NCBI GenBank assembly: GCA_949358305.1
Contig: OX442314.1
Coordinates: 49,050,581-49,114,580 of the forward strand
DNA length: 64,000 nucleotides
Direction of reading: 5' to 3'
Source: Strigamia acuminata
Taxonomy: Eukaryota; Arthropoda; Chilopoda; Geophilomorpha; Linotaeniidae
The position numbers and the translations under genes were made by a program. Below, piece after piece: positions 9,060 to 18,197 of the stretch. Below the pieces are notes generated by a model. The model saw only the letters and a program-made list of their open reading frames with translations. It was not told the origin of the DNA and did no database searches. Each line of letters begins with the position of its first letter. Positions within the stretch are counted from its first letter, which is position 1.

Positions 9060-10960
9060 GTCTAAAAACAGAACAAACCGTTTGAGATGGAAAGAATCCT
9101 CGTTACGAAAGTTTTCCTACCACACTTGATGACGTACGCACAAGAGCGGCAATTTTGAAGTTTTAGTCGTATTAAAATAAATATTTGTGAATACGAACAT
9201 CAATCGAAAACAATATAACTGAAAACAGTTTTAAAATGTACATGACATCGGCATACTTTGGCCACTGTCTAAATCAGTAATCTTTTTTAAAAAAAATTTA
9301 CATTAACTTTGTTGTGTGGATTTCTGTTTAATTTTCTTTAAATAAATTGGGCGACGTTTCATCAATTATAAAAATTGTCAGCTCTTAATACAACATTGTT
9401 TGATTTAACTTTTATGATTTCAATAAACAAAAATTCCAAAACCGGTGAATCATTTGCTGATTTACACCTCGGACATTTTCTTCAATACACTCCTTGTAGG
9501 CCTTCAGACAATCTATCTTAAAAATTGCCATCTCTTCCCTCGAAGTGATAAACTTCTTCGCCACAAACACCAACAAATCCAAATTCAAACCGCACTTAGC
9601 GAAATCATGCTCCAAAACACGCCTGCATAAAACTCCCCGTACATCCTTCACTCTCAAATCCGCAAACAGCAATCCAATATTCAACAAATCTTGACGACTG
9701 CACGACATCGCTGCAAACAGTTCCCCAAACGAGAAATCCACAACGGGCTCGCAAACACGACTTTTAACCGCAGTCGGCATACTCGTCAACAAATCCGTCA
9801 AACAGTCTTTAACCTTACAAACATGCAAGCAGTCGACCCAACCGGCCAGTCTAATCATCAAAATGAGCAGATAATAAAGATGATCATCCGAAACCAAATG
9901 CCAAATACGCCTCAAAGTCAGCGCGAAAAGATCCACGAACAAGAAATCGCACAGGAGCTGCAAACAAACCTGCGATCCAAACCCTGAAAACAAAACGGCG
10001 TCCACTTGCTCTTCGTCCATTTGGGAAAGTAGAAAACACATAATGGACGAGCCAAAATACACCTGATCTTTAATTATGTGTCCAACAAACCGGTTAAATT
10101 TTCCTCCTAACTTTGCGAGTTCTACGACTAATTCGCTCTTTTCGTCGTTCGCCATTAGTGACCAAAAGTATTCGACTCCGCTCTGGTTTCTCCGCTCCAT
10201 GCACCGGAAAAACAAGTCGCGTTTCTTTTCATTTGTCAATTCGCAACAAGTAAATGCAAATGGATGAACTTTCCAAACATTTATCATTGAATTCTTAAAT
10301 TTAATGTCGTGGTTTTCGAATTTTGTGCTGTATTTTTCCAACAAGCCGGTGAAATTGCTCCAAAGATACTCGACCTCTTCGTGGATACAATACAAGCAAG
10401 CAATGTCGAATCGTTCTACGGGCGTTAAACTCCGCAATCGGCAAAGACATCTTGCTGAATCGGTCGTGTTTAAACGTCCATGGACTGTCCATTGGGCGCA
10501 CTCGGTTATGGGTTTGAATAATTGAGACCGGAGTTCGCCAAACACGTGGGAGACTAAAGTTTTTATCCAATCATTTAATTGGCGTCCAATGTAACGGACC
10601 AGTTGGTGTAAAGCGAGTTTTATGTTGCGAGGAATATTCAAAGTGTCCACTTGGTTGCAAATTAGAATCGTCACTTTTGGCCAGAATTCCAAAAGCGTGG
10701 TGCAGCCCAAACGGTCGATCGAGCCGTTGAAAACGTTTGCCCATAGAAGCGCTGCAGTTTTGGCGAGGCTTGCGTCCAGGAAACTCGGCACACCCAAGAT
10801 AAATTTCATGGTGGAATATCCCCCTGTCTCTGTAAGATTTGCCTTAAATATGTGGATACAAAGTCACGTTGTTGGAACGTGATAGTTTATCTCTGGACAG
10901 CTAATTTTTGCATAAAAACAGTGTGTCACACTCGGTGTACAGCAGAGAAGTTGCAAATGG
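9060..10960. repeat. Segmental duplication, copy A (paralogue at 44400-46435)
   Basis: The family gene and its flanks match 44400-46435 in the same orientation: downstream AACAAGAGCGGCAATTTTGAAG, and upstream GGTGTACAGCAGAGAAGTTGCAA versus GGTGTACAGCAGGGAAGTTGCAA. Divergence by substitutions and small indels indicates an old duplication. Confidence 0.85.
9412..10809 (-). CDS. Unrecognised protein family member A (465 aa)
   Basis: Predicted soluble, largely helical protein, unusually rich in Cys, Phe and Trp (for example IACLYCIHEEVEYLW and HPFAFTCCELTNEKKRDLFF). It has no signal peptide and no membrane segment. It shares length, order and most residues with the protein at 44731-46164, so selection on the frame is plausible: the copies differ by many substitutions yet both stay open for more than 450 codons. 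The recurrent pattern (aromatic/Cys, acidic, EYLW or EYFW) suggests degenerate ~35-residue helical repeats. I do not recognise the family and assign no function. This copy lacks about 17 residues (ESMGDEE... region) present in copy B. A 2-bp length difference just upstream of the ATG rules out the longer N-terminus that is open in copy B. Confidence 0.7.
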   Translation of the reverse strand: MKFILGVPSFLDASLAKTAALLWANVFNGSIDRLGCTTLLEFWPKVTILICNQVDTLNIPRNIKLALHQLVRYIGRQLNDWIKTLVSHVFGELRSQLFKPITECAQWTVHGRLNTTDSARCLCRLRSLTPVERFDIACLYCIHEEVEYLWSNFTGLLEKYSTKFENHDIKFKNSMINVWKVHPFAFTCCELTNEKKRDLFFRCMERRNQSGVEYFWSLMANDEKSELVVELAKLGGKFNRFVGHIIKDQVYFGSSIMCFLLSQMDEEQVDAVLFSGFGSQVCLQLLCDFLFVDLFALTLRRIWHLVSDDHLYYLLILMIRLAGWVDCLHVCKVKDCLTDLLTSMPTAVKSRVCEPVVDFSFGELFAAMSCSRQDLLNIGLLFADLRVKDVRGVLCRRVLEHDFAKCGLNLDLLVFVAKKFITSREEMAIFKIDCLKAYKECIEENVRGVNQQMIHRFWNFCLLKS

Positions 10961-11835
10961 AAACACGGAAATGTTCGTTCGTTTAAAAAGCCATCTGAAA
11001 ATGAAATGCATTACTTGGTATATTGGAAAATTTTTTGTGTTTGTGTTCTGTGCAATACATCCAATTCTGATTCTACTTTAAGTGTAAACGTACAGACATC
11101 ATTCAAGTATGAATTCGTTTTTGCCGCGAGGTTTTCTTAGAGATTTGTTCTGTCTAGAGTAGATCCCTGTTTTTCGACCGTGAACCCCGTAGCCACAACC
11201 ATTTTGAGTGGAGACACGGAAACGTTCGTTCGCTCAAGTGACGACGCGAAGGCGATGATTTTACTTGAATTGAACTTCAAATGTTACTATTTCTCACAGC
11301 ATTTAACCTAAATTTGACAATGTTTGACATTTTCATTGAAATTCATTTATAATTTTTTGTTTTTAGGCTCGGTTTGATATCTGCGTGTTCGAATTTTCTC
11401 CCCATCCCATGTGACGATGCCAAGTGAACTTACAATTGTTCGGAGTGAATCCTAGTGAAATAGAATTCGAAGTATTTGAAGTAAGACTTCTTTTTTTGTA
11501 AATGATTGCTTTGTTTGTGGGGGTGTAAAATCCAACTCTCTACCTCCACGTGGTCACCCCTGGATAAACTGATGATTTGAAATGTGTCGGTGGAACCAGA
11601 AGAGAGCTCTGGTCATATATTTCCTTTGCTTTTCACATTTCTTGAATTTGATATTTTTGTATTGTAAGACTGCATTCCCATACGAATGTGGCATTTACAT
11701 TTCTTGTACTGTAAGACCCCATTCTTCCATCAATGTGGCATTGGCATTGATAATTGAAACGCCGGGCGGTCAGCGGCGAATTCAGAAATTGGTGCCGGCC
11801 ATGATTTATCGCCGGGTTCGGTAAAATCGGTTATT
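10961..11835. repeat. Non-coding DNA with interspersed repeat (also at 48060-48300)
   Basis: No gene seen. 11530-11720 shares CTCTCTACCTCC, CACCCCTGG, GAGCTCTGG and repeated TACTGTAAGACTGCATT-type motifs with 48090-48300, and both lie downstream of a copy of the family gene. 11770-11900 is a G/C-rich stretch with repeated CGCCGGG motifs. Confidence 0.55.
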
Positions 11836-12260
11836 TTACCAGAAAAATTGGCGATTTTTCGGTTTTACGCCGAGCCCGTATAAACGCCGGGCTTCAAATC
11901 CGCGCCGGGGGAGGCGGCTCAAAAAAGCATTGATTGGGGCGGTACGGTATGTTGGTATGTGTCGCTGATATTTTTTTTGAGCTTCTGTAGATAAATATGC
12001 GGTTGTGGCTCTATGGAATCCGTCCTCAATACGTGGAATGCGAAATTCAGGGCCACAATTAAGATAGGTTATGAATATCCCCGACTCCGTATCTGTTGTG
12101 CGAATACTAAACGCAATTTCGCGCAAGTACTCGTCCCATCTTTTGTGGATGTCAGTGCATGTATATTGCAATAATATTCTTGATATCCCTGTTTAGCCGT
12201 TCCGCCGGGTCCAAAACACTGAAATTTTTCTTCCAAGTCAAGCCACCATGTGTTATTCAT
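11836..12260 (-). pseudogene. Degenerate Gypsy integrase fragment
   Basis: Minus-strand frames contain KRWDEYLREIAFSIRTT and related text, matching the catalytic-core end of the integrase in the complete Gypsy element of this window (WDEYLREFAFSLRTT). Frames are broken and shifted. It is nearly identical over about 90 bp to the remnant at 30097-30190, so both come from a second, older Gypsy family. Confidence 0.75.
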
Positions 12261-12591
12261 CATTTTTTTAATTTTTCTTGGTAATATGATGCATAAAACG
12301 AACAAATTAGTAAGAAATTCATAAAAACTAATGCTTAAGTTTGGTCATTTGCCCAGCACCAGTTCCAAAGGTTTATTAATGGTAGTGTCCCGCTAGGGGA
12401 TTGGTTTTTATATTTGTACTTGTACTTTACAGTGGTGACCAAAATTTTATCACCGCACTTGTTATGCACTTCTTGGGAATAACCAAAACTTTACAATTCA
12501 CAATTTACAATTCATCTTTTCTTCCAAAAATATTTTTGTACGATGACATGTTTGTATGTTTAGTCCAGGAGTCAATAATTCATCTTTAATA

Positions 12592-13159
12592 CAGTCGAAA
12601 CTATCTATAACGAATCGCAAGGGACCGGAAGAATCGATTCGTTATAACGAGAATTCGTTAAAACGAATTAATTGAAAAAATTAAATTGTATCATGAAAAA
12701 CATTATTTATTCATAAACATGGTATTTCATGGTAGTTTCATGTTAATTTTGTCCCGATTCTTTAAAATTGTTAAAATTTGCAGCTGAAATTGTAGAACGG
12801 ACAAATTAAACTCAGTAGCTACAATGGATGGCTTCTTGCCATTGTCAATGGCATTAATAATGTTCAGCTTGTCTTGAATTGAAATTGCCTTTCGTTTGGC
12901 AGCCATTTTTATTTTTCTTTGTTTTCTAAATACAGGCATCAGATGTGATCAGTTTTGAAAATTCGTTATAACGAGATCTTATGGGTATTACAGTGTACCT
13001 GAAAACTTGTTCGTTATAACGAATAATTCGTTATATCGAAATTCGTTATAACGAAAATATTTAACATGGTATTCTATGGCTGGCCAACCAAGTCATTTTA
13101 AACAATTCGTTATATCGATAATTCGTTATAACGCGATTTGTTATAAAGAGTTTCGACAG
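12592..13159 (-). mobile_element. pogo/Tigger-type DNA transposon, internally deleted (568 bp)
   Basis: Ends CAGTCGAAACTATCTATAAC and, inverted, CAGTCGAAACTCTTTATAAC form the terminal inverted repeats, flanked by TA on both sides (12590-12591 and 13160-13161), the target duplication of Tc1/mariner/pogo elements. The subterminal regions are full of TTCGTTATAACGAA-type palindromes, probable transposase sites. The inside keeps only the transposase N-terminus. Confidence 0.92.
12727..12906 (-). pseudogene. Transposase remnant with CENP-B-type N-terminal HTH
   Basis: Starting MAAKRKAISIQDKLNIINAI, then KKPSIVATEFNLS and TILKNRDKI, this is the psq/CENP-B-like helix-turn-helix typical of pogo/Tigger transposases. 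The DDE catalytic domain is missing and a short duplication disrupts the third helix. Confidence 0.8.
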
Positions 13160-13169
13160 TATACGGTGC

Positions 13170-13850
13170 AACCTACATACTAGTGGACTGCGAACTCTGT
13201 ATTGTGCCCAGCTTGAGAGAGGAGGAGGCATGACTGGAGGAAGTGATGTCACTGATTTTCCTCAACTTCCTGTTTTTGTCTTGCCAGCTTTTAGCACTAG
13301 GCGGTATTTTGAACCAGAAAAATACAATTGCACATGGAAAACTAAGATTGTGCACATGGCAGAAGCATTTCAAACGGATGCAGAAATGACTGACCATGGC
13401 TAGCAATGTGGTATAACCAGCCAAAAATTCAAACGGGAAAAAATCGCGTAAAAAAAGCAGAAATAAAATCCCACTCACAACTTGCCATTCATATGTGCGA
13501 CAAGCACATGTGGGGGCTATCCAGGGTCTTTTGGGCGGTCGAGACAAGCTGCAAAAAAAAGATCTGCATTTGGTCAAAACTTTCCAAAGCTCATTGTTGG
13601 AGATACCAGTTTTTAACAATTTGTAACAATTTTAAGCGTGTTGCTGATAAGCTGGTTGGACGCTGGCTGATCGTATAGTGGCTGGACACGCAGTTGGACA
13701 ATGCAGTCATGGCACCAGAAGAGTCAACAGAGTCCCCGGTGGGAAGGAAACTCGTTTCTACTCACAAACCATTATAATCCATTACAAATGCGAGGAGATA
13801 TAAAGTAGCGATGTTTATTCATCCATTTGCTCAAGTAAAAACTACAGATA
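13170..13850. repeat. Interspersed repeat X, copy 1
   Basis: 13430-13830 matches 33300-33712 in the same orientation (ATCGCGTAAAAAAAGCAG, GGGGGCTATCCAGGGTCTT, GGACACGCAGTTGGACAATG). Part of it (AAAACTTTCCAAGGC, ATGCCAGTTTTTAACAATTTT) recurs at 15825-15885. The second part of the same family follows at 15245 after an insertion. No intact protein; non-autonomous or decayed. Confidence 0.75.
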
Positions 13851-13864
13851 GCACAAGGAAAAAT

Positions 13865-15045
13865 GCTTCAAAATGATCACAATATGTACACCTATGGCCA
13901 AAAAAATCTTCACTTGCTCTCATGCTGCTCTAGCTCTAAATAAGCAGTTCATTTTTCTGCCACCGGCGGCTAGAGCAGTCTACTTTTCCTGGGGGCAACA
14001 GCAAGTTTAAATGCAACTAACACTGAGATTTTTAGTGAACTTGAAGCAAATTTAGTTTTATAATTTAATTATTATATATTAAATAGACAGTTATTTCTTC
14101 CATATTTTACTGGTTTATTTCCACAAAAAAAAAATTATTAAGCATAATTTGAAATGTAAAAATCTAAAAAATGTTAAAATGGCGTTTTTTGCCCAAAAAA
14201 TGGCGTTTTCCCTCATAAACTGGCGTTTTTCGCCCAAAAAATGGCGTTTTTCGCCCAAAAAATGGCGTTTTTCGCCCAAAAAATGGCGTTTTTCGCCCCA
14301 AAAAATGGAGTTTTTCGCCCAAAAACGGCGTTTTCGGCCAAAATATGGCGTTTTTCGCATAAAAAATGGCATTTATCGCACAAAAATGATGTTTTTGCCC
14401 AAAAATAATGTTTTTGCCCCCGAAAATGGTGTTTTTGCCCCCGAAAATGGTGTTTTTCTCCCCGAAAATGGTGTTTTTTGCCCAAAATGGTGATTTTTGC
14501 CCAAAAATGGTGTTTTTTGCCCAAAAATGATGTTTTTACCCAAAAATGATGTTTTTTGCCCAAAAATGATGTTTTTGCCCAAAAATGATGTTTTTGCCCA
14601 AAAATGATGTTTTTGCCAAAAATGATGTTTTTGCCCAAAAATGATGTTTTTGCCCCCGAAAATGGTGTTTTATTTCCCTAAAAATGTATTTTTGCACCAA
14701 AAATTGGTGTAAATATTAAATTATTTTTTTATCAAATTTGTTTACATTTCCAGTTTTCTTCTCTAAATTTATTTTTGTAGAAATAAACCAATCAAATATG
14801 GATAAAAGAAAAAACTGTTTATTTAATACATAATAATTGGATTATAAAACCAAATTTGCTTTAAGTTTACTAAATAGCTCACTCTTAGTCGTATTTAAAC
14901 TTTCTGTTGCCCCCAGGAAAAGTAGATTGCTCCAGCCGCCGGTGTCAGAAAAATGAACTGCTCATTTGGAGCTGCAGCAGCGTGGCAGCATGTGAAGATT
15001 TTTTTGTCCATAGGTGTACATCGTTTTGCAGAGTTGAAGATCGTC
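13865..15045. mobile_element. Element with ~200-bp inverted repeats around a minisatellite
   Basis: 13885-14080 is the inverted complement of about 14825-15030. Shared stretches include GTACACCTATGG, AGCAGTTCATTTTTCTG, CACCGGCGGCT and CTACTTTTCCTGGGGGCAAC. Between the arms lies a ~21-bp minisatellite and no coding sequence. Ends are approximate and no target duplication was identified. It interrupts repeat X, whose left part ends near 13840 and resumes near 15240. Confidence 0.85.
14175..14695. repeat. 20-21-bp minisatellite
   Basis: Unit close to TGGCGTTTTTCGCCCAAAAAA, at 14180, 14201, 14221, 14242, 14263 and 14284, grading into TGATGTTTTTGCCCAAAAA variants up to 14695. Open frames on both strands here (WRFSPKK, FWAKNAI repeats) are by-products of the repeat. 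Confidence 0.93.
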
Positions 15046-16303
15046 CAAGTCAGAAAAGGTCAGTATAGCAACCTTTCGAATAGCGAATTTCGACAAAATT
15101 GGTACAGTATAGCGACTTACTATTTAGCAACAACAAGTAATACAGCCAGGAAATTCGGGGTTTTTTTTTAGCGATCTGTCAGTATTTGGGAACAGGAAAT
15201 AAGACTGTTTGAATTTGTTGACCCTGACTTTCCTTGCACACTTTCTCAAGTGCCTTCATCATTAAAATTTGGATTTCGAGTGATGATAAAACTTTCATCG
15301 TCAAATTGTCCATCCAATATTTCGATTGGCTCTTCCTCATGTTGGTTTGAATCTTGCGTTTCAGCTGTGGTTGTTGGATTTTCTAGTGTCTAGAAGTAAA
15401 GGTGGGCGAATGTTGGGTCACTCACCCATAACACTATCGAATATATCATACCATGGGCACTTATTTAATACCTTGGCTAAAAAAAAGAGATGTTTGAGCA
15501 TTTAAAAATACAAAATAAAAATAAAAAGCATGTAGGGAAGCAAATTCTCCAGAATCAAAATCCGGTTCAACACCTGCTTCTGTGCTGTCCAGCCAGTGTT
15601 TCATTTTCATCTGTAATCGTGGACAGTTTGGGAATGCATCAGGTTCTTCATCCAAAAACCGTTTAAAATATCCATTTTGAAATTTGAGTTTTCGGATGCT
15701 TTCTAGTTCTGTAATTTATAATCTGGTGACCAATTTTGTAATTTTTCTGCTGGATAGATGATTCTTTTGTTTGAAATATTTAATCTATCAATCACTGGCT
15801 TTGAAAGAAAAATCCACAGGCTGTATTTGCTCAAAACTTTCCAAGGCCCATTGTCGGAAATGCCAGTTTTTAACAATTTTATATTCGGAGCAGGCTTTAA
15901 CACTTGAAAGGCCAGATCGGAAGGGCGTGGGCGTGGGCGTGGATGAGGGCAGCCAAAAGAGAATGACGTTACTGAATTGGTCCAATTTTTCCATCAGTGC
16001 AGTTTGTGACGATTCCACTTTTGGCTGAAATTATTAGCCATTTAAAGAGATAAAACTATCGGATCCTTACCGCGACCCAGAGCCAGTTAGTCGAGGGTCC
16101 CACTTCCATCTGGCAAGGCCTACTGTGTATGGACATTATACTATGTCACCGTACGAAATCTCCCTATCTTTTAAGATAGCGAGCTAATGCTACGGGACCA
16201 TTTGTTTACCGAAGTTAGTCTTCCCGAAAAGACACTACAACGAACAATAACCATTAGGTCGAGAGTCGAGGGGGCCTGATGTGTCGATAAAGAAAGATCA
16301 ATC
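15046..16303. repeat. Interspersed repeat X, second part, and unassigned DNA
   Basis: 15245-15500 matches 33906-34160 closely (GATGATAAAACTTTCATCGTC, AGTGTCTAGAAGTAAAGG, CCATGGGCACTTATTTAATA). 15560-15660 and 34190-34330 encode on the minus strand similar debris (MKHWLDST.AGVE), hinting at a dead transposase. 16055-16303 is unassigned flank of the Gypsy element. Confidence 0.6.
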
Positions 16304-16307
16304 AAAC

Positions 16308-17385
16308 TGCGGCGATCCGGGTTTTTACTTATTAAATTATATAAATTTAATAAGCAATCGTCGGTGAGATGCCGTACAGGACTTCTACTCTGTGGCCAAA
16401 TGGTTGTCTAGGGGAATGATTTTACACAGAGTAAAGGAAAAATTAGATTGTTTTAATCGTTTTAAATACACCCGAATATAATGCGAAATAATAAGTGTAA
16501 TGACTGGGTCGATCTGGTTTCTCTTCGTACTTGGACACTCACAGTTGACCGTTGGCTCCAAAATGGCGTCGATGGCGTCGTGTGAGCGCGGGATTTTAGC
16601 GGAGTAAACTCGACGCTAAAATACTTTGCTAAAATATACTAAAAATCCTCGCGGAGCAAGCTCAACACGAGAATACGTCTTGCACACAGCGATTTGATTA
16701 TTACGGAGCAAGCTCGACGTAACAATCCGTCTTAACACAATTCGCCTTGTGGAGTTAAACTCGACACAAAGCCTTCAAACTAACAGAGTAAACTCGATGT
16801 TAGTTTCACACACAGAAATGGCTTAAATTACTCGTAGTAATTCAAGCTAGAAAGTTGCTATTCCGTACAGTGGGTACAGACCAGCGATGAAACTCAATTC
16901 GTCCAAGAATCACAGATCACACTTTGCAGTTTTGGCAGAAGTTTGACACGGTTGTGAACAGTTTGGAGGTGGAATCAAGAGTGCGGGAAGAGTGGGCCAA
17001 AACCGTTTGGCTCACTTCTAAATCTGCTCAGAAAAGCTGCGCAGATGACGAGTTGCATGAAGATCACACACGGCCGCCTTCGGGTCGTGTGCAACAATCG
17101 AGCCGGGCACGCGCGAGGGGAAGGGATGCTCCGCCCAGGCACACGCCTAGCAGCATCATCAAAGCAATGCACGCTGCAGCGCGATTGGTTGACGCTGTTG
17201 CTGGGCCAAAACTTGCTGCAAAACACAATATTATTTGGGTAATATTGTGTCTTGTTTTATATTTTATTAATGTATGTTTTATTTCAATTTACATTGAAAC
17301 AAAACATATAAGTTTGTTGAATATGTTTATAAGACAATTTGGAAATATGGTGCGCACTCAAATAGGAATATTTGAGGTCACCACA
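16308..17385 (-). repeat. Gypsy 3' LTR
   Basis: In sense orientation it runs TGTGGTGACC ... GGATCGCCGCA (TG...CA). TATAAAAC on the minus strand at 17254-17261 is a plausible TATA box in U3. A short palindrome (CTTATTAAATT ... AATTTAATAAG) lies at about 16328-16354, near the U5 end. Confidence 0.96.
16593..16847 (-). other. Chain of hairpins in the LTR (copy also at 28984-29238)
   Basis: Six consecutive hairpins. Five share the loop GAGTAAACTCGA or a close variant but have different arms: 16593-16622, 16645-16674, 16697-16726, 16744-16772 and 16777-16806. The sixth, 16821-16847, has 12-bp arms and a 3-nt loop. Arms of units 1 and 5 are perfect (9 bp). The mismatches in units 2, 3, 4 and 6 are C-A or A-C on the plus strand, hence G-U on the element's sense RNA. 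A further perfect 11-bp hairpin, 17223-17250, lies just downstream of the TATA box. Confidence 0.8.
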
Positions 17386-17400
17386 CTTCCCCCCCCTTTT
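17386..17400 (-). other. Polypurine tract of the Gypsy element
   Basis: AAAAGGGGGGGGAAG on the minus strand, directly abutting the 3' LTR. It would prime plus-strand DNA synthesis. Confidence 0.93.
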
Positions 17401-17402
17401 AA

Positions 17403-18036
17403 CACTAGAACGGCCGGAATTTCCGCCTACCTAGAACGGCCAAAACCGGTCAAAATGACCGGTTTTCAATAACGTGAACAATACGTGCACCAAATGTGCA
17501 AAATACTTTCACAATACGTGCACAATACGTGCATACAACGTTTTGACATCAAATGGATTTAGTAACACGCGAAATATGCGAAGAAAATACCAAAACAAAA
17601 ATTGATGGTTATTATAAAACCTGATAAAATTAAATTTCCGTTTTTAATTTTATCAGATTTTATAAAAACCATCAATTTTTGTTTTGGTATTTTCTTCGCA
17701 TGTTTCGCGTGTTACTGAATCAGTTTGATGCCAAAACGTTGTATGCACGTATTGTGCACGTTTGGTGCACGTTTGGTGCACGGTTAGTGCAGTTTGGTGG
17801 ACGTATTGTTCAGGTGATTTCAACCGGTTATTTTGACCGGTTTCGGCCGTTCTAGGTCAATTCACTTTTTTTTTATTATTTCTTAAGATAAATGCAACTT
17901 TCGATGATTTATGATATAAAGCATCATAAATCAGCTAAAGTCACAAATTAGCAGCATCGTTAACCCATTGGGTTTATTGCTGCAGCTGTTTTAAACAGCA
18001 GTTCCGGTCAAAATGACCGGTCTGGCCGTTCTAGTG
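17403..18036. mobile_element. piggyBac-type MITE nested in the Gypsy element
   Basis: Inverted ends CACTAGAACGGCC at 17403 and GGCCGTTCTAGTG ending at 18036, flanked by TTAA at 17399-17402 and 18037-18040, the piggyBac target. The interior is a long imperfect palindrome centred near 17650 (arms contain ACCAAAACAAAAATTGATGG and its complement), then about 165 bp of non-palindromic sequence. No transposase. CCGGTCAAAATGACCGG recurs near both ends. Confidence 0.93.
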
Positions 18037-18128
18037 TTAAGAAAGAATCTTATTCTTTTCCAAAAAGAGACAGGTAAGTATAGGAATAAATACACAAGGT
18101 TTCAAAGTAAAATGGAACAGGATATATA

Positions 18129-18134
18129 TTTATT
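18129..18134 (-). terminator. Poly(A) signal of the extra Gypsy ORF
   Basis: AATAAA on the minus strand, 64 bp past the stop codon of the extra ORF and upstream of the 3' LTR. Confidence 0.6.
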
Positions 18135-18197
18135 CTTTTTTATTACAATATAAAAATAAAAAAGGAATCATTTTTAATAAACGGGCGTGTTCCCTAA

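Noticed and set aside
14115-14638. Repetitive proteins (WRFSPKK, FWAKNAI)
   Set aside because: Encoded by the ~21-bp minisatellite on both strands; artefact of repeat length divisible by three.
16924-17472. 182-codon plus-strand frame in the Gypsy LTR (also at 29315)
   Set aside because: Lies within the LTR in antisense, diverges after the LTR end, and shows no domain.
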